From positions 1 through 64,000 of the forward strand of contig NZ_VLKT01000001.1 in NCBI RefSeq assembly GCF_007830515.1: DNA of 64,000 nt. Direction: 5' to 3'. Positions within the stretch are counted from its first letter, which is position 1. Every line of letters begins with the position of its first letter. Origin of the DNA: Mesorhizobium tianshanense (GTDB lineage Bacteria; Pseudomonadota; Alphaproteobacteria; Rhizobiales; Rhizobiaceae). The notes beneath the pieces are model-generated. The model was not told where the DNA came from. It saw only the letters and a list, made by a program, of their open reading frames with translations, and made no database searches. A program made the position numbers and the translations under genes. Of the stretch, positions 56,177-64,000 are shown one piece after another.

Positions 56177-57814
56177 ATGGCAGATTTTGTTGGTCCTCTG
56201 AAAAAGACGCTCGGCGGGCTCAGCAACCCGACGCCGGAGGTGCGCGCGAGAGTCTATGACAAGGCTCGCTCCACCATTGCAGACCAGCTGGCCAAGAAGA
56301 CACCGCCGCTGGCGCCGTCGGTCATTGCCCAGCATAAGCGTACCTTGGAAGACGCCATTGCCACCGTCGAGCGGGAGTATGCGAGGCCTGCACCGGCATC
56401 CGATCCGCTGGCGGAACTGGAGGACATCTTCTCCTCCATCGACCGCAACAAGAACCAATCCAGCCATGTCCGGCAGCCGGTGAAGACCGAGCCGGCATGG
56501 CAGCCGGCGCCAGCCGCCAAGGCGGCGCCGAATTGGCAAAAACCGCCGTCCGTTGCTTCTCCTCCAGAGCGCGCCGATCCCGTGCCTTCGGAAGCGGATC
56601 CTCCAGCGGCGGGCGATAAGGGCAATGTCCCCAAGGGCGATGCTTTCATCGACGATGTCTTTTCCAACGACGGGCCAGCGCCGTCCGGTACCTTTCAGCG
56701 TCCGCGTCCGGCCGAGCGCAAGCGCAGCTATGGCGGACTGATCGCCGCTGTGGTCGCTCTGCTCGTTGTTGCCGGCGGCGGCTACGGCATCTGGCTGAAC
56801 AAGGACGCGTTCAGCAGTATGCTGGGTCTCAACAGCACCGAGGTCGCAACGACCAAACCACTGGTGAAGTCCGCGGGCCCCGCCGATCCGGCGGCCCCCG
56901 CCAACCCGGCTGCCGATGCCGCGACAAGGCCCCCGGCCGAACCGGCTGCACCGGACACCGGGGGCGCAAAGTTCACCCAGCGCCTGACAGCCGAGGGCGG
57001 TGAGGTCGATCCCGGCCCCGCCTCAGGACAAAGCAGCATCGGAGAGGGCGAATCCGTCGCAGCGCTGACCACGCCGCCGCCGGCCACTCCCGCGCCTGAA
57101 GCGCCAGCCGGCGATGCGCAAGCCCCGGACGAACCCACCACGCCGGGCGCGGCCCCGACCGCAACACCGCCTGCCGACGGAGCCACGCCGCCGGATACCG
57201 CGGCTCCGGCAGCGCCGAGCCCGGGTGCCACACCGGCCGCGCCTGCGGAAACCGCGCTGGCGGTCGGCCAGAAGGCGATCTTCTATGAGGAGCGCACCAG
57301 CACCGCTCAGGGCTCGGCCGAGCCCGGCAGCATCGTCTGGTCGCTTGTGCAGGAATCGCCCGGCGGCAATCTGCCGCCCGAGCCGGCGATCCGCGCCGAG
57401 GCGAGCATCCCTGGCAAGGACGTGCAATTGCGCATGACCATCCGCCGCAACACCGACCAGACGCTGCCGGCCAGCCATATCATCGAGATGATCTTCCTGA
57501 CGCCCGACGGCTTCGACGGTGGTGGCGTCGACAACATCCTGCGCGTCGCCATGAAGGGCTCTGAACAGGATGCAGGCAGTCCGCTGATAGGCATCCCGGC
57601 CAAGATCGCCGACGGCTTCTTCCTGGTCGCGCTCAACGACACCAAGGCGGACGAAAACGCCAACCTGACCCTGCTCCGGGGTCAGAACTGGATCGACGTG
57701 CCGGTCGTCTACAAGACCGGACGGCGGGCGCTGCTCACCATGGAAAAGGGCATTCCCGGCGAGAAGGTGTTCGATGAGGCGCTGAAAGCCTGGCAAGCGA
57801 AAACGGCGGGCTGA
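56177..57814 (+). CDS. Hypothetical protein with one transmembrane helix and a Pro/Ala-rich linker
   Basis: 545 residues, not recognised as a named family. Residues 1-75 are a helical cytoplasmic domain (MADFVGPLKKTLGGLSNPTP). A Pro-rich stretch follows, then a single helix at about 183-205 (GGLIAAVVALLVVAGGGYGI), an Ala/Pro/Asp-rich linker to about 355 and a C-terminal beta-rich domain (about 356-545; QKAIFYEERTSTAQGSAEPG onward) that should be periplasmic. It follows purA closely. It looks like a bitopic envelope protein; similar proteins seem widespread in rhizobia. Confidence 0.72.
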   Translation: MADFVGPLKKTLGGLSNPTPEVRARVYDKARSTIADQLAKKTPPLAPSVIAQHKRTLEDAIATVEREYARPAPASDPLAELEDIFSSIDRNKNQSSHVRQPVKTEPAWQPAPAAKAAPNWQKPPSVASPPERADPVPSEADPPAAGDKGNVPKGDAFIDDVFSNDGPAPSGTFQRPRPAERKRSYGGLIAAVVALLVVAGGGYGIWLNKDAFSSMLGLNSTEVATTKPLVKSAGPADPAAPANPAADAATRPPAEPAAPDTGGAKFTQRLTAEGGEVDPGPASGQSSIGEGESVAALTTPPPATPAPEAPAGDAQAPDEPTTPGAAPTATPPADGATPPDTAAPAAPSPGATPAAPAETALAVGQKAIFYEERTSTAQGSAEPGSIVWSLVQESPGGNLPPEPAIRAEASIPGKDVQLRMTIRRNTDQTLPASHIIEMIFLTPDGFDGGGVDNILRVAMKGSEQDAGSPLIGIPAKIADGFFLVALNDTKADENANLTLLRGQNWIDVPVVYKTGRRALLTMEKGIPGEKVFDEALKAWQAKTAG

Positions 57815-57838
57815 GGCTCGGCCTGAGCCTCCGCCGGT

Positions 57839-58138
57839 TCAGAATCCCTGGAACAGCATGTCGAGCGCAGCCACGATGTCGTCGTGATGCCTGGCGATAT
57901 TCAGTCGACTTTCGCCCAATTCCTCGGCCGGAACCGTGGCGATCAAATGGGTGGCCATAACCATTTTTCGCCCATTGATCTCGATGACGGGATGGAGCTT
58001 TCGCATCGGCGGCGGCGACATCGTGATCGGCAGAAGCGGGATCACCGCCCGTGTTCCAAAATCGTCAAGCAGGTCGGATTGAACGTCGAGCAAATAGCTG
58101 CCTTCGCCCCGACCCGCAAAGACATCATAGCGTGCCAT
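57839..58138 (-). CDS. ccdB: CcdB-family toxin
   Basis: 99 residues starting MARYDVFAGRGEGSYLLDVQ, the CcdB opening, with PLLPITMSPPP in the middle and IARHHDDIVAALDMLF at the end. F-plasmid CcdB poisons DNA gyrase by trapping it on cleaved DNA, but chromosomal CcdB proteins vary and may not target gyrase. Its ATG shares one base with the ccdA stop (TGATG), so translation is coupled. Confidence 0.88.
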   Translation of the reverse strand: MARYDVFAGRGEGSYLLDVQSDLLDDFGTRAVIPLLPITMSPPPMRKLHPVIEINGRKMVMATHLIATVPAEELGESRLNIARHHDDIVAALDMLFQGF

Positions 58139-58380
58139 CAGAACTGCCGATGTTCTTCCAACGGAATACCGTGCTTTTCGACGTATTCGTTCCACGCTTC
58201 TATCGTGGCGCGATTCTCAAGCTTCCATAGTCGCGTTTTTTCGGCAGCCACCGCCTCTGCAATGCCAGCTTCCGCGGCGCGCGAGACATTAACGTCGAGC
58301 CCCTTGGCTTCTTTCATGAGTTTTGAATCGATCGACAGGTTTGCTGGCTGGCGGACCGCGTTCAAGGCTAGCTTACGCAT
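58138..58380 (-). CDS. ccdA: CcdA-family antitoxin
   Basis: 80 residues from the ATG at 58380 with GGAGG upstream. RQPANLSIDSKLMKEAKGLD is the ribbon-helix-helix DNA-binding part; the C-terminal half (WKLENRATIEAWNEYVEKHG) is the toxin-binding tail. The longer reading from an upstream ATG would start inside the operator. It neutralises CcdB and represses its own operon. Confidence 0.88.
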   Translation of the reverse strand: MRKLALNAVRQPANLSIDSKLMKEAKGLDVNVSRAAEAGIAEAVAAEKTRLWKLENRATIEAWNEYVEKHGIPLEEHRQF

Positions 58381-58395
58381 TATTGCCTCCATAAC

Positions 58396-58416
58396 ATGCG
58401 CATAAAGTATGCGCAT
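58396..58416. promoter_or_regulatory. ccdAB operator palindrome
   Basis: ATGCGCATA (58396-58404), AAG, TATGCGCAT (58408-58416): a perfect 9-3-9 inverted repeat, 15 bases before the ccdA start. It is the expected binding site for the CcdA ribbon-helix-helix dimer. Confidence 0.72.
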
Positions 58417-58444
58417 TTTCTCGCCGTAGCAACCACAAGGCGTT

Positions 58445-60265
58445 CTACCCCTCCATCTCCTCGCGAAGCATCTCCAGTTCCAGCCACTCCTCCTCGAGCG
58501 CTGCCAGCGTGGCGCGCTCCTTGTCGAGGGCGGCGATCGTCTTCTGAAACGAGGCCGGGTCGCGCTCGTAATAGGCCGGGTCGGCGATGTTGTTCTCCAG
58601 CCGCGAAATCGATGCTGTTACTGCCTCGATCTTCTTCGGCAGCGATTCCAGCGCGAATTTCTGCTTGAACGACAGTTTCTTCGCCGGTCCTTTCGGCGCA
58701 GCCGCTTCGGTCCTGCCCGCCGCTGTCGCCTCGCCAGTCTCGGCCTTCGGCCGCGCCTTGCGATCATCGAGCCTGGTGCCGCCGCGCTGCGCCAGCATGT
58801 CGGAATAGCCGCCGGCATATTCGATCCAGTGGCCGCCGCCGTCCGGCGCGATCAGGCTGGTCACGGTGCGATCGAGGAAATCGCGGTCATGGCTGACCAG
58901 GATGACGGTGCCGGCAAAACCGGCGACCAGTTCCTGCAGCAGCTCCAGCGTCTCCATGTCGAGGTCGTTGGTCGGCTCATCGAGCACCAGCAGGTTTGCC
59001 GGCCGCGCCAGCACACGGGCCAACAGCAGCCGCGCCCGCTCGCCGCCCGAAAGCTCGCGCACCGGCGTGCGCGCCTGTTCCGGCTTGAACAGGAAGTCCT
59101 TCATGTAGGAGACGACGTGGCGCTGCTCGCCATTGATGACAAGGTTCTCGCCGCGCCCGTCGGTGAGATATTGCGCCAGCGTCTCCCGCGGCTCGACCGC
59201 CTCGCGCTTCTGGTCGAGCGTGGCGATCTCCAGATTGGTGCCGAGCCGCACCGTGCCTGAGTCCGGCTTCAATTCGCCGGTCAGCATCCTCAGCAGCGTC
59301 GTCTTGCCGGCGCCATTCGGCCCGACCAGGCCGAGGCGGTCGCCGCGCTGGATGCGGGTCGAGAAGCCTCTGACCACCGTGAGGTCGCCAAAGCTCTTCT
59401 CGATGTTCTTGGCCTCGATGACCAGTTTGCCGGATTCGGCCGCGTCGCTGGCCACCATGGTCGCAGCGCCCTCGGCGCCGCGATGGCCGCGAAAACGTTG
59501 GCGCATGGTCTGCAATTCGCCGAGCCGGCGCATGTTGCGCTTGCGTCGCGCCGTCACGCCATAGCGCAGCCAGTGCTCCTCGCGGACGATCTGGCGGCCG
59601 AGCTTATGCTGCTCGCGCTCCTCTTCTTCCAGCACCGTGTCGCGCCATTCCTCGAAATGGCCAAAGCCCTTGTCCAGCCTGCGGGTCTGGCCGCGATCGA
59701 GCCAGACGGTGGCGCGCGACACGCGTTCGAGGAAGCGGCGGTCGTGCGAGATGACGATCAGCGCCGAAGAGGTGCGGGCAAGCTCCTCCTCCAGCCATTC
59801 GATGACCGACAGGTCGAGATGGTTGGTCGGCTCATCGAGGAGGAGAATGTCGGGCTCCGGCGCCATGACGCGGGCAAGGGCGGCGCGGCGCGCCTCGCCG
59901 CCGGACAGGTCGTTCGGCCGTTCCTCGCCGGACAGGCCGAGATGCTCCATCAGATAGGTGGCGCGGTAGGGATCGTCGGCGGGTCCGAGCCCCGCCTCGA
60001 CATAGGCGCGGACGCTGGCAAAATCGTCCATGTCTGGCATTTGCGGCAGGTAGCGCACTGTCGCCGAAGGCTGGCGGAACACCTCGCCGTCCTGCGGCTC
60101 GATCAATCCCGCTGCGATCTTGAGCAATGTCGACTTGCCCGAGCCGTTGCGGCCGACCAGGGCGATCTTGTCGCCGGCCGACGCTGTCAGTTCCGCCCCG
60201 TCGAGCAGCGGCGTGCCACCGAAGGTCAGTTTTATCCCGTCGAGATTGAGAAGCGGCGGCGCCAT
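58445..60265 (-). CDS. ABC-F family ATPase (Uup-like)
   Basis: 606 residues, two ATP-binding cassettes without membrane helices. Walker A motifs GRNGSGKST (first) and GPNGAGKTT (second), signatures DLSGGEARRAAL and ELSGGERARLLL, and Walker B DILLLDEPTNHLD and LLVLDEPTNDLD. A C-terminal coiled coil (FALESLPKKIEAVTASISRL) matches Uup. ABC-F proteins act on ribosomes or, for Uup, on DNA-related processes. Its start is one base from the stop of the thiamine pyrophosphokinase gene. Confidence 0.92.
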   Translation of the reverse strand: MAPPLLNLDGIKLTFGGTPLLDGAELTASAGDKIALVGRNGSGKSTLLKIAAGLIEPQDGEVFRQPSATVRYLPQMPDMDDFASVRAYVEAGLGPADDPYRATYLMEHLGLSGEERPNDLSGGEARRAALARVMAPEPDILLLDEPTNHLDLSVIEWLEEELARTSSALIVISHDRRFLERVSRATVWLDRGQTRRLDKGFGHFEEWRDTVLEEEEREQHKLGRQIVREEHWLRYGVTARRKRNMRRLGELQTMRQRFRGHRGAEGAATMVASDAAESGKLVIEAKNIEKSFGDLTVVRGFSTRIQRGDRLGLVGPNGAGKTTLLRMLTGELKPDSGTVRLGTNLEIATLDQKREAVEPRETLAQYLTDGRGENLVINGEQRHVVSYMKDFLFKPEQARTPVRELSGGERARLLLARVLARPANLLVLDEPTNDLDMETLELLQELVAGFAGTVILVSHDRDFLDRTVTSLIAPDGGGHWIEYAGGYSDMLAQRGGTRLDDRKARPKAETGEATAAGRTEAAAPKGPAKKLSFKQKFALESLPKKIEAVTASISRLENNIADPAYYERDPASFQKTIAALDKERATLAALEEEWLELEMLREEMEG

Positions 60266-60266
60266 G

Positions 60267-60911
60267 TCAGCTTTCAGGTAAGGGAAAAGGATGGGCGAGC
60301 AATAGCGCGCGGCCGCTGTCCAGCGCGATTTCGAGCCGGCCCTTGACCTCGTTGGAGAGGGTCAGCGACGAGCCGAACGCCACCTCGACATGGTCCAGCG
60401 GCCACTTGGCGCCGGAGACGGTCAGGCCGGAAAGATCGGAGAAGTCGAGGATCGAAAACAGCGTGCCGTCGGCGTAGTCGAAGCCGGCCCTGCCGGGAAG
60501 CAAGGGGATGCCTTCCTGCGCCCCACTGGTCAAAAGCACGTCCGTCCCACGTTCCGCCAGTCGCAGGCTGAGCGCCAGATGCAGGAATGCGTGGTCGATG
60601 CGCCTGCCGCCGAACGCGCCTGCGAGCACGAGGCTGGTCGCGCCGCGTTCGAGCGCGGCGGCGATGGCCAGTTCGCCGTCGGTGCTGTCCTTTTCGGCCG
60701 GAAACACCTGGCGGGGAATTGCGGCCAGGTCGGCCGGTAAATCCGCCGGGACGGAATCGAAGTCGCCGACCCAGAGTTCCGGCGTCAGGCCCAAAGTCCG
60801 GGCATGGCCGATGCCGGCATCAGCCGCGATGACGCGTGTGCCGGCGACCTGGCGGTCGAGCAGCGGCGTGCGGATAAGATCGCCGCCAAGCAGGATGGTG
60901 AATGTGCTCAT
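60267..60911 (-). CDS. Thiamine pyrophosphokinase
   Basis: 214 residues. It makes thiamine diphosphate from thiamine and ATP. The catalytic motifs [27 protein letters not shown] and [11 protein letters not shown] are all present, and the C-terminal beta domain (TLSNEVKG) binds thiamine. It is divergent from the thiamine ABC transporter, so salvage uptake and activation are encoded side by side. The riboswitch lies on the opposite strand and does not precede this gene. Confidence 0.93.
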   Translation of the reverse strand: MSTFTILLGGDLIRTPLLDRQVAGTRVIAADAGIGHARTLGLTPELWVGDFDSVPADLPADLAAIPRQVFPAEKDSTDGELAIAAALERGATSLVLAGAFGGRRIDHAFLHLALSLRLAERGTDVLLTSGAQEGIPLLPGRAGFDYADGTLFSILDFSDLSGLTVSGAKWPLDHVEVAFGSSLTLSNEVKGRLEIALDSGRALLLAHPFPLPES

Positions 60912-61015
60912 ATCTCGTGGCCCTTACCAGCCCTGCCCAGGAAACGGAAGGCCGCGCTCCGGACGCCCGGCAAACTTCCGCTTGCGCCGCACCTAGGCCG
61001 GGCCTATGTGTCGAA

Positions 61016-61120
61016 ACGCTCTAACGGGGTGCTGGACGCGATCTTCGCGGACCGGCTGAGAGGCAACGATGCCAACCCGCTGAACCTGATCCGGTTTGTA
61101 CCGGCGGAGGGATTAGACGT
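61016..61120 (+). promoter_or_regulatory. TPP riboswitch (THI element)
   Basis: All hallmark segments are present in order: closing stem TCTAA (61020-61024) with TTAGA (61113-61117), GGGGTGC, CTGAGA (61056-61061), and TGAACCTGATC (61081-61091) followed by CCGG...CCGGCGGAGGGA. It sits about 55 bases before the thiB start, so thiamine diphosphate should lower expression of the transporter. Confidence 0.95.
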
Positions 61121-61172
61121 TTCGGACAACCCGACGCCTCAATTCCTTTCAATGCGAACGAAGGAGGCGCCG

Positions 61173-62186
61173 ATGCGCACGCTTTTTTACTCTCTTGTCT
61201 CAGCAGTGCTCCTGGCGGCGTCCGTTCTCGCTGGCACCGGGCCGGCGTCCGCGCAGGAGAAACTCACCGTCTATACCTATGAGAGCTTCACCGCCGATTG
61301 GGGTCCAGGTCCTGCGGTGAAGAAGGCCTTCGAGGCGGAATGCGGCTGTGCTCTCGATTTCGTCGCGGTCGCCGATGGCGTCGCGCTGCTCAACCGCGTC
61401 AAGCTGGAAGGGGCCGCTACCAAGGCCGATATCGTGCTCGGCCTCGACACCAATCTGACCGCGGAAGCCAAGGCAACCGGCCTGTTTTCGCCGCATGGTG
61501 CGGTAATCGACGTTAATGTGCCGGGCGGCTGGAGCGACGATGTTTTCGTGCCGTTCGACTATGGTTATTTCGCCGTCGTCTACGACTCCGAAAAGCTGAA
61601 GACCCCGCCGAAGAGCCTGAAGGAATTGGTCGAGGGCGATGCCGATGAGAAGATCGTCATCCAGGATCCGCGCACCTCGACGCCCGGTCTCGGCCTGCTG
61701 TTGTGGATGAGGTCGGTCTATGGCGACAAGGCTCCGGAAGCCTGGGCCAAGCTCAAGGCGAAGGTGCTCACAGTGACGCCGGGCTGGAGCGAGGCCTACG
61801 GCCTGTTCACCAAGGGCGAGGCGCCGATGGTGCTGTCCTACACCACGTCGCCGGCCTATCACATGGTCGCCGAAAACACCGAACGCTATCAGGCGGCGTC
61901 CTTCGAGGAGGGCGAGTATCTGCAGATCGAGGTCGCCGGCATCACCACCACGGGTGCGAAAAACCCGCTGGCAGAAAAGTTCCTGACTTTCATGACCGGG
62001 CCGAAATTCCAGGATGTCATCCCCGAGACCAACTGGATGTTCCCGGCCGGCAAGACCGACAAGCCGCTCAATCCTGCCTTCGACAAGCTCGTCAAGCCGA
62101 CCAAGACCTTGCTGTTCAGCCCCGAAGAGGTCGCCGCCAACCGCAAGGCCTGGGTCGACGAATGGCTGTCGGTGATGAGCAAGTAG
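61173..62186 (+). CDS. thiB: Thiamine/TPP ABC transporter substrate-binding protein
   Basis: 337 residues from the ATG at 61173, preceded by AAGGAGG. Signal peptide ([22 protein letters not shown]). The periplasmic binding fold ([52 protein letters not shown]) is that of TbpA/ThiB. It is controlled by the TPP riboswitch upstream. A large palindromic repeat separates it from thiP. Confidence 0.95.
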   Translation: MRTLFYSLVSAVLLAASVLAGTGPASAQEKLTVYTYESFTADWGPGPAVKKAFEAECGCALDFVAVADGVALLNRVKLEGAATKADIVLGLDTNLTAEAKATGLFSPHGAVIDVNVPGGWSDDVFVPFDYGYFAVVYDSEKLKTPPKSLKELVEGDADEKIVIQDPRTSTPGLGLLLWMRSVYGDKAPEAWAKLKAKVLTVTPGWSEAYGLFTKGEAPMVLSYTTSPAYHMVAENTERYQAASFEEGEYLQIEVAGITTTGAKNPLAEKFLTFMTGPKFQDVIPETNWMFPAGKTDKPLNPAFDKLVKPTKTLLFSPEEVAANRKAWVDEWLSVMSK

Positions 62187-62220
62187 AACTTTAGATTTCC
62201 GCATGGTGTTCGCTCCACGC

Positions 62221-62377
62221 CACCCCCCTCTGGCCTGCCGGCCATCTCCCCCGCAAGGGGGGAGATCGGCAGCTTCGCCGCCCCGCTCATTCCTGTCACG
62301 GTGGAGATTGGCGACGGCGGGCGAGTGCGCCATCTCCCCCCTTGCGGGGGAGATGGCCGGCAGGCCAGAGGGGGGTG
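62221..62377. repeat. 157-bp palindromic intergenic element (RIME-like)
   Basis: Arms 62221-62266 and 62332-62377 are perfect 46-bp reverse complements (one further base pairs outside), around a 65-base centre. Each arm also folds on itself (ATCTCCCCC-GCAA-GGGGG). It lies inside the thiB-thiP operon. It resembles the rhizobial intergenic mosaic elements made of paired palindromes. Confidence 0.85.
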
Positions 62378-62444
62378 GGCGGGAACTCGACCTCCGCCAA
62401 GCATTTCCGTCATTCAACACTCGTCGCAGTGTTGGGTAACGCGA

Positions 62445-64000
62445 ATGCAGAGCCGCCATCCCGTCGACTCCCGCATCACCGCCGGCACCATCGCGCTTGC
62501 GGCAATAGCGCTGCTGATCGGCGGAGCGTTCGCCGGGCTCATCCTTGAAGGCGCACGCGACCTGTCCGGCGCTGTGTCGGCCTTCGATCCCTATCTCTTC
62601 CGAGTCGCCCGCTTCACGCTGTGGCAGGCTTTGCTGTCGACGCTACTTTCCGTCGTGCCGGCGCTGTTCGTCGCTCGGGCGCTGTCGCGGCATCCGCGCT
62701 TCTTTGGCCGCGACCTGATCCTGCAGCTCTTCGCCGTGCCGCTGGCGCTGCCGGCCATCGTCGCGGCGCTCGGCATTCTGGCCCTTTATGGTCGTGCCGG
62801 CTATTTCGCCGGCGTGCTCACCGCGATTGGTGGTCAAGGCTGGCCGGGCATATACGGCCTGTCCGGCATCCTCGTCGCCCATGTCTTCTTCAATCTGCCG
62901 CTGGCCACACGGCTGTTCCTTGAAGCGCTGGGGACAGTGCCGGCCGACCAGTGGCGGTTGGCGAGCCAGCTCGGCATGGGCGCCAGGCCCGCCTTCCGGC
63001 TGATCGAATGGCCGACGCTGCGCACGGCACTGCCGGGGGTCGCCGGGCTCGTCTTCATGCTCTGCATCACGTCCTTTACTATCGTGCTGACGCTGGGCGG
63101 TGGGCCGCGCGCGACGACACTGGAGGTCGCCATCTACCAGGCGCTGCGTTTCGATTTCGATCCTGCCCGCGCGGTTACGCTGACGCTGTTGCAGATCGTG
63201 CTGACCTTCGTCGTGGTGCTGGCATTGATGCGACTCGGCGCCAACACCGTCGGTGACGCCAACCTGCCGGTGGCGCCGCGCCGGTATCTTTCGCCAGGCA
63301 TCGCCGAGACCGTGCTGAACGCCGCATTGATCGTTCTGGCATTGCTGTTCGTCGCCGGGCCGATGGCGGCCACGGTGACGTCAGGCCTTGGTGCCGATCT
63401 CGGCCGGCTGGCGGGCGAGAGCGCGGTGCGGCAAGCGACGCTGACCAGCGCCGTGCTCGCCTCGCTGGCGGCGCTGCTTTCGGTGGCGCTGTCGCTGTCG
63501 CTCGTCATGGCACGGCGGGCGCTGGCCTTGAACCGTCGCGTCGGCGCCAAGACGCTGCTCGAACACGCCACCGATACCGGCGCCGGCTTCGTGCTCGTCG
63601 TGCCACCCATCGTCATCGGCGCCGGTTGGTTTCTGCTCCTGCGCGCTGTCAGCGACGTCTTTGCCATCGCCCCTGTCATGGTCGTCACCGTCAATGCGGT
63701 GATGGCGATGCCGTTTGCCATCCGCGTCATCCGCCCCGGCTATGATGCGGCGAGCGAACGCCATGAACGGCTCTGTCTGCTGCTTGGCATTACGGGGTGG
63801 AACCGGTTCCGGCTGGTCGACTGGCCGTCGCTGCGGCGGCCGCTCGCCACCGGTTTCGCCTTTGCCATGGCGCTGTCGCTCGGCGATCTCGGCGTCATTG
63901 CCCTGTTCGGCAGCGACTCCCTGCAGACACTGCCTTATCTCCTGCTGGCGCGTATGGGCAGCTATCGCACGCTGGACGCCGCAGGTCTGGCGTTGCTGCT
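62445..64000 (+). CDS. thiP: Thiamine/TPP ABC transporter permease (5' part)
   Basis: The frame opens at the ATG at 62445 (MQSRHPVDSRITAGTIALAA) and is still open at the window end, 518 codons in. Numerous membrane helices form two permease halves, each with an EAA-type loop: ASQLGMGARPAFRLIEWPTL (about 180) and LLLGITGWNRFRLVDWPSLR (about 445). This fused double permease is typical of ThiP. No ribosome-binding site is strong here. thiQ (ATPase) is expected beyond the edge. Confidence 0.93.
   Translation, partial: MQSRHPVDSRITAGTIALAAIALLIGGAFAGLILEGARDLSGAVSAFDPYLFRVARFTLWQALLSTLLSVVPALFVARALSRHPRFFGRDLILQLFAVPLALPAIVAALGILALYGRAGYFAGVLTAIGGQGWPGIYGLSGILVAHVFFNLPLATRLFLEALGTVPADQWRLASQLGMGARPAFRLIEWPTLRTALPGVAGLVFMLCITSFTIVLTLGGGPRATTLEVAIYQALRFDFDPARAVTLTLLQIVLTFVVVLALMRLGANTVGDANLPVAPRRYLSPGIAETVLNAALIVLALLFVAGPMAATVTSGLGADLGRLAGESAVRQATLTSAVLASLAALLSVALSLSLVMARRALALNRRVGAKTLLEHATDTGAGFVLVVPPIVIGAGWFLLLRAVSDVFAIAPVMVVTVNAVMAMPFAIRVIRPGYDAASERHERLCLLLGITGWNRFRLVDWPSLRRPLATGFAFAMALSLGDLGVIALFGSDSLQTLPYLLLARMGSYRTLDAAGLALL

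Noticed and set aside
62221..62377. Insertion sequence or transposon end pair
   Set aside because: The 65-base centre has no room for a transposase and no target-site duplication is evident; a palindromic intergenic repeat fits better.

Overview
The window reads as an ordinary high-GC chromosomal segment of an alphaproteobacterium of the order Hyphomicrobiales, most likely Mesorhizobium or a close relative. This is an inference from gene content and order: a 6S RNA in front of the 5-formyl-THF cyclo-ligase gene, ruvCAB - ybgC - tolQRAB - pal - ybgF - tilS - ftsH in one run, a serC-motif leader on serC-serA, Omp25/Omp31-like beta-barrels, an RcdA-family (DUF1465) gene, and rhizobial-style palindromic intergenic repeats. 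Nearly all genes are core or housekeeping genes. I see no prophage, transposase, CRISPR array, tRNA or rRNA. The only clear accessory items are a frameshifted arsenate reductase gene at the left edge and a ccdAB toxin-antitoxin pair near 58 kb.

Layout. 0-5.3 kb: frameshifted arsC, a small membrane protein, msrB, then a minus-strand cluster of MoxR ATPase, GNAT acetyltransferase, CoxE-like VWA protein and a zinc-ribbon metallo-beta-lactamase-fold protein. 5.3-8.1 kb: 6S RNA, 5-FTHF cyclo-ligase, YmdB-type phosphodiesterase, TerC, and a 50-codon ORF. 8.1-13.8 kb: SRPBCC and VOC proteins with a divergent ArsR regulator, yebC, a SelW-like thioredoxin-fold protein, and DUF1772/NmrA-like genes divergent from a TetR regulator. 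13.8-30 kb: rpmE, an ABC exporter, a DUF3857 transglutaminase-like protein, an M32 carboxypeptidase, a MotA/OmpA pair, hemolysin III, an inositol monophosphatase, efp, a SEL1 protein, a ThiE-like protein, TauE and small membrane proteins. 29.7-30.5 kb: a strong small-RNA candidate and the RcdA-family gene. 30.6-45.4 kb: ruvCAB, a Tat-exported phosphoesterase, a GH5 hydrolase, the Tol-Pal cluster, tilS and ftsH. 45.7-50.6 kb: a frameshifted cysteine-repeat gene, glmM and two outer-membrane beta-barrels. 50.7-64 kb: serC-serA, a DMT permease, purA, a membrane protein, ccdAB, an ABC-F ATPase, thiamine pyrophosphokinase, and a TPP-riboswitch-controlled thiamine ABC transporter (thiB, then thiP running off the edge).

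How the parts connect. The most interesting thread is regulatory. Four perfect TTAA-N7-TTAA motifs, the binding consensus of the cell-cycle regulator CtrA, occur in the regions I examined. All four lie between genes: in the -35 region of the small-RNA candidate, in front of the RcdA-family gene (RcdA is an adaptor for CtrA proteolysis in Caulobacter), and in front of both outer-membrane protein genes. Weaker one-mismatch versions precede tolQ and pal. This suggests, without proving it, that envelope genes, a putative anti-Shine-Dalgarno small RNA and a CtrA-degradation factor share cell-cycle control. Other RNA-level control is visible as a TPP riboswitch, a serC leader and 6S RNA.

Limits. 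Everything here was read by eye. Family names rest on recognised motifs and not on searches. Start codons were chosen from ribosome-binding sites and neighbour spacing. Two genes carry single-base frameshifts that could be sequencing errors.
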